From Neobacillus dielmonensis (GTDB lineage Bacteria; Bacillota; Bacilli; Bacillales; Cytobacillaceae), in the NCBI RefSeq assembly GCF_000612665.1, contig NZ_HG942076.1:1-64000 (forward strand): a stretch of 64,000 nt of DNA. Direction: 5' to 3'. This document shows positions 57,903-64,000 of the stretch, piece after piece (within the stretch, counting starts at the first letter, position 1; each line of letters opens with the position of its first letter). The notes beneath the pieces were generated by a model. The model was not told the origin of the DNA. It was given only the letters and a program-made list of their open reading frames with translations, and did not search any database. The position numbers and the translations under genes were made by a program.

Positions 57903-59093
57903 TCAAAACAAGTAATGCGATACGATTTTGATAAAGGCTTTCTGGCTGTTGAGCAGGGCCCTTTCATCGAAGTCGAATCTTGGATGGTGGTGCGGGTAGT
58001 GGGTGGCAGGATTTTCATTTTGCGCCCCTACTTTAAAAAAGGTGCCCGGCTTTTCCAGCAAGTAATAAGAAAAGTCCTCTGCCCCCATGGACGGCTGCAT
58101 TTCGACTACGTTTTCTTCGCTAAAAACTTCTGAAAGCAAGCTGCGGACTGTCTGCGTTTCTTCCGAATGATTGAATAACGCCGGATAGCCGTTCAGGTAA
58201 TCAATCGTATAGGAAGCTCCGAATGCCGATGCAATCCCATCAACGATGCTGCGAATCTGGTTTTCTACTTTTTTACGGACATCCTCATCAAACGTTCGGA
58301 CCGTTCCCTCCAGAACCGCTTTATCCGCAATCACATTAAAAGCTGAACCGGATTGGAAAACACCAATTGTGACAACGGCCGATTTCAACGGATCCACGCC
58401 GCGGCTGACGATTTTTTGCAAAGCACTGACAATATCACTGCCGATGACAATGGAATCCACCGCTTCTTGCGGCCTCGCTCCATGTCCACCCTTGCCTTGA
58501 ATATGAATGGCAAACTTATCGACGGCTGCCATTTGGTAGCCCTCGCCGACTAAAATTTTCCCTAATGGAGCCTGGGAATCCAAATGAATGCCGAATACAT
58601 AGTCCACTCCATCTAGAACTCCCTCTTCCACCATAAACTTGGCGCCGCCCGGAGGAGTTTCTTCTGCTGGTTGAAAAATAAATACCACAGTACCCTTGAG
58701 TTTATCTCGATACTGGCTCAACACTTCGGCTGTGCCCAGCAGCGCGGAGGTATGGCCGTCATGTCCGCACGCATGCATGACCCCGGGATTCTTGGATTTG
58801 TAGGGAACCTCTTTTTCATCATGAATCGGCAGGGCATCAAAATCAGCTCTTAAGGCAATTGTTTTTCCAGGCTGGTCGCCTTTTAAGATCGCAATTAACC
58901 CGTTCCCGCCAATATTGGTTTTCACCTCTAAGCCAAAACCAAGCAATTTTTCTTTAATGAATTGAGCGGTCTTCTCCTCCTTAAACGACAATTCCGGATA
59001 CTGGTGCATATACCGACGCCAGCCGACCACTTCCTGAAAATTCCCTTCGACTAATTCGTAGATCTCATTTAACAACGCTTGATTGTCTGCCAT
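57903..59093 (-). CDS. M20-family amidohydrolase of the met operon
   Basis: 396 residues, ATG behind AGAGGGGGAG. M20D features: MHQYPELSFKEEKT, LRADFDALPIHDEKE, MHACGHDGHTSALLGTA, FQPAEETPPGG and HGARPQEAVDSI. It follows metQ by 63 bp and is last in a metN-metI-metQ-amidohydrolase unit. The context suggests that the transporter brings in acylated methionine or cysteine derivatives that this enzyme deacylates. Related to the 55092 gene product but not a recent copy. Confidence 0.9.
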   Translation of the reverse strand: MADNQALLNEIYELVEGNFQEVVGWRRYMHQYPELSFKEEKTAQFIKEKLLGFGLEVKTNIGGNGLIAILKGDQPGKTIALRADFDALPIHDEKEVPYKSKNPGVMHACGHDGHTSALLGTAEVLSQYRDKLKGTVVFIFQPAEETPPGGAKFMVEEGVLDGVDYVFGIHLDSQAPLGKILVGEGYQMAAVDKFAIHIQGKGGHGARPQEAVDSIVIGSDIVSALQKIVSRGVDPLKSAVVTIGVFQSGSAFNVIADKAVLEGTVRTFDEDVRKKVENQIRSIVDGIASAFGASYTIDYLNGYPALFNHSEETQTVRSLLSEVFSEENVVEMQPSMGAEDFSYYLLEKPGTFFKVGAQNENPATHYPHHHPRFDFDERALLNSQKAFIKIVSHYLF

Positions 59094-59156
59094 TTTCTCC
59101 CCCTCTTTTCCTTATGAAAAAGAAGCAAGAGGAACCCCCCAGCTTCTTTCACGGTA

Positions 59157-59993
59157 CTACTTCAATTCATCTGGGATGAACCAGTAGTCATTTTTGTTGT
59201 GTTCTTTCATATAGTCTTTAAACTCGTCGGACTGATAAGCCGCTGCTACATCTTTCGCCCATTGGGAGTCTTTATTGGCTTTATCGACAACTGCAACTAA
59301 TACTAAATGCGGCAGTATATCTTCTGAAAGCAATTTGCTGTCAGGATCGGTTTTGGATGCATACACGATACTTCCTGGAATGACACCATAGTCAACATCC
59401 TGCAAAGTACGTGGAATTTGGGCAGAATCCATTTCGACAATTTTCAAATTCAACGGATTATCGCCGATATCAGCAGCCGTAGCTTTCGCTAATTCCACTC
59501 CGTCTTTTAATTTGATTAACTTCGCTTTTTGCAACAGGGCATAAGCTCTGGCGGCATTGGACGCATCATTTGGAACGGCAATGGTGTCACCTGATTTGAT
59601 ATCTTTCAAAGATTTCTTTTTACCAGGGAAAATGCCGGCTGGTACTGTTGGAATCGGTGTAATGCTCACAAGGTTCGATTTAGAATTGGCATTAAAGTTT
59701 TCCATATACGCTGTATGCTGGTCAACGTTTAAATCAACGCCGCCATCTGCAAGCGCAACATCGGCTTGCTGCAGGTCGTTAAATTCTACTGCTTTAATTT
59801 TGTATCCTTTTTTCTCAAGAATTGGTTTTACACCATTTAGGAATAGCTCACTATATGGACCAGGTGAGGTCCCAACTTTAACTTCTTTTTTCTCCTTACT
59901 TGCTGATGCCGTTTTCTCTTCCTGCTTTCCGCAGCCGGCAAGAACCAAGGTAAAAATGGTTAAAAAGGCTAGTAATACTTTTAACTTTTTCAT
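59157..59993 (-). CDS. metQ: Methionine-type substrate-binding lipoprotein
   Basis: 278 residues, lipobox LVLAGC. NLPA/MetQ family: KVGTSPGPYSELFLNGVKPILEKKGY, EFNDLQQADVALADGGVDLNVDQHTAYMENFN and IAVPNDASNAARAYALLQKAKLIKLKDG. Delivers D/L-methionine or derivatives to MetNI. Third gene of the operon. Confidence 0.92.
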   Translation of the reverse strand: MKKLKVLLAFLTIFTLVLAGCGKQEEKTASASKEKKEVKVGTSPGPYSELFLNGVKPILEKKGYKIKAVEFNDLQQADVALADGGVDLNVDQHTAYMENFNANSKSNLVSITPIPTVPAGIFPGKKKSLKDIKSGDTIAVPNDASNAARAYALLQKAKLIKLKDGVELAKATAADIGDNPLNLKIVEMDSAQIPRTLQDVDYGVIPGSIVYASKTDPDSKLLSEDILPHLVLVAVVDKANKDSQWAKDVAAAYQSDEFKDYMKEHNKNDYWFIPDELK

Positions 59994-60003
59994 GTCTCTC
60001 TCC

Positions 60004-60657
60004 CTATTCGTGTCTTAATTTTTTTGCCATGCGATTTCCTATGCTTTGAATAATTTGAACAATAATAACTAAGATGATAACCGTTAAAATAATGACTGAC
60101 GTATTAAATCGTTCATAGCCATATGTGATGGCTAAGTTCCCGATGCCGCCTCCTCCGATCGTTCCGGCCATGGCTGTTGCCCCAATCAATCCGATCGTGG
60201 CAGTGGTTAAAGCCAATATCAATGAACCAAACGCTTCCGGCAAAAGAAAGTAGCGGATAATTTGATACATGGAAGCATCCAGGGATTTGCCTAATTCAAT
60301 GATTTCCTGACCAACCTCCAGCAGAGATGATTCCACTAGGCGGGCAATAAACGGCGCGATATATACAATCAGCGGCACGATGGCTGCGGTTGTGCCATAC
60401 GTTTGTCCAACAATGATCCGGGTGAACGGTGTAATCGCGACCAGCAGAATGATGAATGGCAAAGATCGAAAAATATTAATAATTCCATTAAGCACAAAGA
60501 ATACGATTTTGTTGGGCTTAATCCCATTTCCCCTGGTCACGACTAATAAGATTCCTAACGGAAGGCCAATAACCGCCCCGATAAACAAGGAAATAGAAAC
60601 CATGTAAATTGTTTCGTAGATTGACTGGAGGATTAGCTCATTGCTCACCGTGTTCAC
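60004..60657 (-). CDS. metI: Methionine-type ABC permease
   Basis: 217 residues, five helices, GTG start (60657) overlapping the metN stop as GTGA, with GGAGGTG upstream. Contains the MetI EAA-like loop (SSLLEVGQEIIELGKSLDASMYQIIRYFLLPEAFGSL). Confidence 0.92.
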   Translation of the reverse strand: MNTVSNELILQSIYETIYMVSISLFIGAVIGLPLGILLVVTRGNGIKPNKIVFFVLNGIINIFRSLPFIILLVAITPFTRIIVGQTYGTTAAIVPLIVYIAPFIARLVESSLLEVGQEIIELGKSLDASMYQIIRYFLLPEAFGSLILALTTATIGLIGATAMAGTIGGGGIGNLAITYGYERFNTSVIILTVIILVIIVQIIQSIGNRMAKKLRHE

Positions 60658-61676
60658 AATATCACCTCCTCAATATCCACACCCTGATCGGCCACAAATT
60701 GACGGATTTGCTCCGTTTCTGATGGGTCCCCATAAAACACAATTGTGAAAATCCCCAATGTCGCGGCTTGCAGCTCAGATATATTGGCAAAAACTACGTT
60801 GAACTCCGCCTTAAATTTTTGGGAAATTTGAAAAAGTAACGATTGTGATGAGTTTTCGCCAAAAAACTTCAATTGGAAGATTTTCTTTTCCCGCGTCGAT
60901 TGTTTTAGTTCTTTTACAATACTTTCTGGAATTTCATCATGAATGACGGTTCTGACAAATTCCTTTGTTGTCGGATTTTGCGGATTTCCAAACACGTCGG
61001 TGACATTCCCTGTTTCAATCACCTGCCCATGTTCCATGACGGCCACTTTGTTGCATAAATACTGAATGACCTGCATTTCATGTGTGATAATGAGAATGGT
61101 AATATTCATTTCTTGATTGATCCGCTTTAATAATTCCAGAATGGAAACGGTGGTTTTTGGGTCTAATGCCGACGTTGCTTCGTCACACAAAAGAATCTCA
61201 GGATCGGTGATGAGTGCCCTCGCAATACCGACCCGCTGTTTTTGCCCGCCGGATAACTGGCTTGGGTAGCTGCTCGCTTTATCATCCAAGCCGACGAATT
61301 CCAGCAATTCGTGAACCCGTTTTTTGATTGTTGCTTTATCCACCTTATTTAGCACAAGGGGAAGAGCCACGTTGTCAAATACAGTTTTTGAGCTTAATAG
61401 ATTAAAATGTTGAAACACCATGTTAATGCTTTTTTTAATATGGGAAAGGTCCTGACGGTTCAAACTGCCGAGCTCTTTTCCCTTCACAAAAACCTTGCCT
61501 TCAGATGGGGTCTCTAACCCGTTCACCATGCGAAGAAGGGTACTTTTTCCGGCACCGCTATAGCCAATGATGCCAAAAATGTCGCCCTTTTCGATTTCCA
61601 GTGAAACATGGTTTAACGCCTTCATCTTTTTGCCTGATTGCTTAAACTCCTTGCTTATTTCTTCAAATCTGATCAT
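60654..61676 (-). CDS. metN: Methionine-type ABC ATPase with NIL domain
   Basis: 340 residues from ATG 61676 behind GGGGGGAG. Walker A GYSGAGKST, signature LSGGQKQRVGIARAL, Walker B LLCDEATSALDPKT, H-loop IITHEM. A C-terminal NIL domain (about residues 265-340, ending GVDIEEVIL) is the methionine-sensing domain of MetN. First gene of the operon. Confidence 0.93.
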   Translation of the reverse strand: MIRFEEISKEFKQSGKKMKALNHVSLEIEKGDIFGIIGYSGAGKSTLLRMVNGLETPSEGKVFVKGKELGSLNRQDLSHIKKSINMVFQHFNLLSSKTVFDNVALPLVLNKVDKATIKKRVHELLEFVGLDDKASSYPSQLSGGQKQRVGIARALITDPEILLCDEATSALDPKTTVSILELLKRINQEMNITILIITHEMQVIQYLCNKVAVMEHGQVIETGNVTDVFGNPQNPTTKEFVRTVIHDEIPESIVKELKQSTREKKIFQLKFFGENSSQSLLFQISQKFKAEFNVVFANISELQAATLGIFTIVFYGDPSETEQIRQFVADQGVDIEEVIL

Positions 61677-61754
61677 GACACTCCCCCCAGCTGTCTGTAC
61701 CACTTTCTCTTAATTCCGAGTTACCCTATCCGAAAAATAAGTTTTATAAACACG

Positions 61755-61782
61755 ATTATTGCACTTATTAAAAAAAAGTCAA
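61755..61782 (-). promoter_or_regulatory. Sigma-A promoter of the metNIQ operon
   Basis: TTGACT (61777-61782), 16-nt spacer, AATAAT (61755-61760) on the minus strand. It leaves a leader of about 70 nt, too short for an S-box or T-box. Confidence 0.6.
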
Positions 61783-62084
61783 TCCTTATTTAAAAATTGT
61801 AACAATTTTTAGCAGGACTTCGGGACATTACGCCTAGGTTTTTTGCACCAGTTTTGTCCCCATTCTTTGATTTTTAGCAAAAAAAAGAAGGCTCTCATTC
61901 AAGATAGGTATACCTTGAATCGAAAACCTCCAGTAGTCTGGCCGGTCCACGGAATTTGTCGAAATCTTCAATAACATATTAGACCTGATTATTCCCATAT
62001 GTCAAGTGTGGATTAACCAAAAGTTTTACTTTTGTGATTTTATATAAATTTGTGTAAATTTCACATGCAATATGCCTGCAACAT
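61783..62084. other. Unexplained intergenic segment with an inverted repeat
   Basis: About 300 bp. ATTCAAG (61899-61905) and CTTGAAT (61913-61919) form a hairpin. On the minus strand a 47-codon frame (61977 to 61834) starts with ATG and reads in part NSVDRPDYWRFSIQG and FFAKNQRMGTKLVQKT, but has no clear ribosome binding site. Could be a gene or insertion-sequence relic; not called as a gene. Confidence 0.3.
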
Positions 62085-62891
62085 TTATTTATTATCAAAA
62101 TTTTTCAACCATGCCTCGGCAAAGTCGACTGCTTCCTTAAGTGAAAAAAGACGACAATGTGCAGAACCCACTTTATTAGTTACTACTTTATTTTCTTGTT
62201 CGAAGTCTTTGCCAATCTCCTCGAACAATTCCTCCCTAAACTCCAAATCTTCAAATCCTTTCCAAACTCTTTCTCCTTCTATTAGTATAGGGGCACCCTT
62301 GCTTAAAATTTTCCGATAAGGAATCCTATATTCAGCAAGATGGAAACAAGTATTGCTGTCAAAATTAGCTCCCAACAATAATACGTAGGAATCAAGATGA
62401 TAAAGTTTCCCTAGAGGAGACTGTTCACCTAGACCAAAATTGAGGCTTTGGCCGTCAATAATTTTATTTTTATCTTTCCCCCAAGCGATAAAGGAAAAGT
62501 TAGGATGGCTGCTTCTGATAACCCCTGGATAAGTTCGAAAAACTTCTACTATTTTCCCCAATCCTCTAGTGGTAGGCGTATAGTCCGCATTATAGGCTGG
62601 CATCGTTTCTCTAATAACCTTCCACCACTCCTTTGGAACAGGAGGGTTTTGCCATTCCGCAGGGTCTGATAATTCAACGGACTGGGAAGGCATCACGATC
62701 GTTCCCTCCTCCGTCACAACATCCATTAAAGCTTGAATAACAGCAACCTCTCCGCCATTTACCCATCCAATAGCTGACAAGGAGGAATGCACCATGACCG
62801 TCATTCCTTTACTCAAACCAAGAGCCCTTAAATCCTCAGCAATTGACTGTCTAGTTCTTGGAAAACTTGTACTCTCTATTAACGACTTCAT
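62085..62891 (-). CDS. AAC(3)-family aminoglycoside N-acetyltransferase
   Basis: 268 residues from ATG 62891 with GGAG 9 nt upstream; an in-frame extension to 62924 is not supported. Family motifs: MTVMVHSSLSAIGWVNGGEVAVIQALMDVVTEEGTIVMPSQ at the N-terminus, YTPTTRGLGKIVEVFRTYPGVIRSSHPNFSF, and SPLGKLYHLDSYVLLLGANFDSNTCFHLAEY. This is the YokD/BA2930-like antibiotic NAT family. Resistance is possible but many members act on unknown amines. Confidence 0.87.
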   Translation of the reverse strand: MKSLIESTSFPRTRQSIAEDLRALGLSKGMTVMVHSSLSAIGWVNGGEVAVIQALMDVVTEEGTIVMPSQSVELSDPAEWQNPPVPKEWWKVIRETMPAYNADYTPTTRGLGKIVEVFRTYPGVIRSSHPNFSFIAWGKDKNKIIDGQSLNFGLGEQSPLGKLYHLDSYVLLLGANFDSNTCFHLAEYRIPYRKILSKGAPILIEGERVWKGFEDLEFREELFEEIGKDFEQENKVVTNKVGSAHCRLFSLKEAVDFAEAWLKNFDNK

Positions 62892-62927
62892 TCCATACAT
62901 CTCCAATAGTAGTCTATTAAACACAAA

Positions 62928-62990
62928 GAAACACAGGGCCGGTTCTCTTGTTGCAAAAAATGCAGCAGGAGAACCGTCCCCCCTGTTTCA
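62928..62990. repeat. REP-like element, full copy
   Basis: gaaacacagggccggttctc ttgttgc ... gcagcaggagaaccgtcccc cctgtttc. Inner arms TTGTTGC/GCAGCAGG pair. Confidence 0.88.
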
Positions 62991-63048
62991 TGTTGTCTAT
63001 TTTATTAGAGGTACGTTGATATAGCAATAAGCATCTAGGGGTCTAATT

Positions 63049-63075
63049 GCAGGAAGAATACTCGCCCTGCTTCAC
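63049..63075. repeat. REP-like element, degenerate right half
   Basis: gcaggaagaatactcgccct gcttcac resembles GCAGGAGAACCGTCCCCCTGCTTCAC with an insertion and changes. Confidence 0.45.
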
Positions 63076-63130
63076 CTTTATTATTTCCCCACTTTTTTTA
63101 AAAAACCCAGTTGAAAACGACGAATTAGGA

Positions 63131-63196
63131 CTTCGGCTGTACCAATGATTGTGAACATTGGGTACAGATACCGAGGGAATATCAAGTCATCCTCGG
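63131..63196 (+). promoter_or_regulatory. Structured leader of hxlAB with alternative pairings
   Basis: TGTACCAATG (63138-63147) pairs with CATTGGGTACA (63156-63166, one bulged G). Around it, CTTCGG (63131-63136) can pair with CCGAGG (63171-63176), and CCGAGG can instead pair with CCTCGG (63191-63196). These two pairings exclude each other. This layout could be a regulatory RNA switch or a pair of operator dyads. I do not recognise a known riboswitch class, and no T run follows. The hxlA start is 52 bp downstream. Confidence 0.5.
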
Positions 63197-63247
63197 GCAA
63201 TCTACAATAGTGCTTCAATCAAATGAATGAGGAGGAGGGACATATAG

Positions 63248-63895
63248 ATGGAATTACAATTAGCATTAGATTTAGTCAATATACCTGAAGCCCTTGAGCT
63301 AATTAAAGAAGTGGAAGAGCATATTGATATTGTCGAAATCGGGACACCCGTGGTCATTAATGAAGGTCTCCATGCCGTAAAAGCTGTAAAAGATGCCTTC
63401 CCTGATTTAAAAGTATTAGCAGACCTAAAAATCATGGATGCTGCCGGATATGAAGTCATGAAAGCCTCTGAAGCAGGTGCAGATATCATTACCATCCTAG
63501 GTACAGCTGAAGATGAGTCCATCAAGGGAGCTGTGGCAGAGGCTAAAAAACAAGGCAAAAAAATCCTCGTCGACATGATTGCTGTAAAGGACCTAGCCGG
63601 ACGCGCAAAAGAAGTCGATGAGATGGGTGTCGATTATATTTGTGTTCATACTGGATATGATTTGCAGGCAGTTGGAAAAAATTCATTTGAAGATCTTCAC
63701 ACCATTAAAAGTGTTGTAAAAAATGCCAAAACGGCCATCGCAGGTGGGATTAAATTAGAAACACTTCCTGAAGCAATCAAAGAAAAGCCAGAATTGATCA
63801 TTGTCGGCGGCGGTATTACCGGACAAGCAGATAAAAAGTCGGCAGCAGCAAAAATGCAACAAATGATGAAAGATGAAATGGATGTACTTCACTAA
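63248..63895 (+). CDS. hxlA: 3-hexulose-6-phosphate synthase
   Basis: 215 residues, ATG behind GAGGAGGG. OMP decarboxylase-like (beta/alpha)8 barrel: MELQLALDLVNIPEALELIKEV, IVEIGTPVVINEGLHAVKAV, VLADLKIMDAAGYEV (catalytic Asp-x-Lys-x-x-Asp), YICVHTGYDLQAVG and AIAGGIKLETLPEAI. Condenses formaldehyde with ribulose 5-phosphate. In B. subtilis hxlAB is induced by formaldehyde through HxlR; no hxlR lies within the window beside it. The next gene starts 3 bp later. Confidence 0.95.
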   Translation: MELQLALDLVNIPEALELIKEVEEHIDIVEIGTPVVINEGLHAVKAVKDAFPDLKVLADLKIMDAAGYEVMKASEAGADIITILGTAEDESIKGAVAEAKKQGKKILVDMIAVKDLAGRAKEVDEMGVDYICVHTGYDLQAVGKNSFEDLHTIKSVVKNAKTAIAGGIKLETLPEAIKEKPELIIVGGGITGQADKKSAAAKMQQMMKDEMDVLH

Positions 63896-63897
63896 AG

Positions 63898-64000
63898 ATG
63901 CAAACCACTCAATATTTTGCAGAAATTCTTAACGAACTAAGCCGCTCGATTCTCTTAATAAAGGATGATGAAGCTGAAAATCTGTTAAACGGAATTCTTG
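63898..64000 (+). CDS. hxlB: 6-phospho-3-hexuloisomerase, 5' end only
   Basis: The first 34 codons (MQTTQYFAEILNELSRSILL, then IKDDEAENLLNGIL) match the N-terminal helix pair of HxlB/PHI SIS-domain isomerases. It starts 3 bp after the hxlA stop and is cut by the window edge. Position after hxlA makes the assignment firm. Confidence 0.88.
   Translation, partial: MQTTQYFAEILNELSRSILLIKDDEAENLLNGIL

Noticed and set aside
61677..61800. S-box or T-box riboswitch before metN
   Set aside because: The leader from the likely promoter is only about 70 nt, and neither the S-box core nor the T-box AGGGTGGNACCGCG sequence is present.

Overview
The window looks like chromosome from a low-to-moderate GC Bacillaceae bacterium, of the Neobacillus/Mesobacillus type rather than the B. 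subtilis group. This rests on AGGAGG-type ribosome binding sites with many TTG and GTG starts, and on families typical of that group: yxlEFG, yoaS/yozG, hxlAB, a glycine riboswitch, MHYT-GGDEF-EAL, ECF sigma/anti-sigma pairs and an LPNTA-anchored surface hydrolase. No rRNA, tRNA, CRISPR array, prophage or intact transposase gene is visible.

Layout. 0-6 kb: a 39-bp tandem repeat, a small membrane protein, a wall-anchored SGNH hydrolase, the yxlEFG transporter genes and a DUF3298-like lipoprotein. 6-10.5 kb: a formaldehyde module. fdhA and an aquaporin are read leftward from a near-perfect sigma-54 promoter, and the divergent gene encodes a sigma-54 activator. 10.5-13.2 kb: an SsuABC/TauABC-like ABC transporter. 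13.4-23.6 kb: hypothetical genes, a large MHYT-PAS-PAS-GGDEF-EAL protein, a sigma-70 family factor, an ECF sigma/anti-sigma/lipoprotein operon and an AlkD-like gene. 23.6-33.4 kb: transporters (MFS, TRIC-like, NCS2, EamA), purU, a LysR regulator, and DUF218 and SRPBCC proteins. 33.4-37.7 kb: a rhamnogalacturonan/rhamnose unit (rhaM, GH105, GPH symporter) with a divergent DeoR regulator. 39-43.5 kb: a LytS/LytTR two-component system followed by a CstA/BtsT-type transporter, resembling BtsSR-BtsT or YpdAB pyruvate systems. 46-53 kb: a second pectin/glycoside unit (AraC, GH2, sugar-binding lipoprotein, GH105, GH28) in which the ABC permease genes appear deleted, leaving a C-terminal scrap. 53-62 kb: an APC permease behind a glycine riboswitch, an M20 amidohydrolase, a second ECF sigma/anti-sigma pair, and metNIQ with another M20 amidohydrolase. 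62-64 kb: an AAC(3)-family acetyltransferase, then hxlA and the start of hxlB (ribulose monophosphate pathway). With fdhA, hxlAB gives the window two separate formaldehyde-handling routes.

The dominant non-coding signal is a dispersed palindromic (REP-like) family with core GGGACGGTTCT...AGAACCGTCCC. About 25 whole, half or degenerate copies occur in 64 kb. Its inner arms vary but stay complementary. Its outer ends (TGAAAC/TGAAGC or TAGGGACC) very often form the stop codon of the neighbouring gene. One copy is split by a 161-bp MITE-like element with a 9-bp target duplication. A second layer consists of intergenic arrays with an exact 20- or 21-bp period at 25.9, 41.6, 43.6 and 43.9 kb. The last two lie in a tandem duplication of about 290 bp that copied the 3' end of the cstA-like gene.

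All product names come from reading motifs in the translations. No database search was run, and many starts were moved from the longest reading frame to the codon with the best ribosome binding site.
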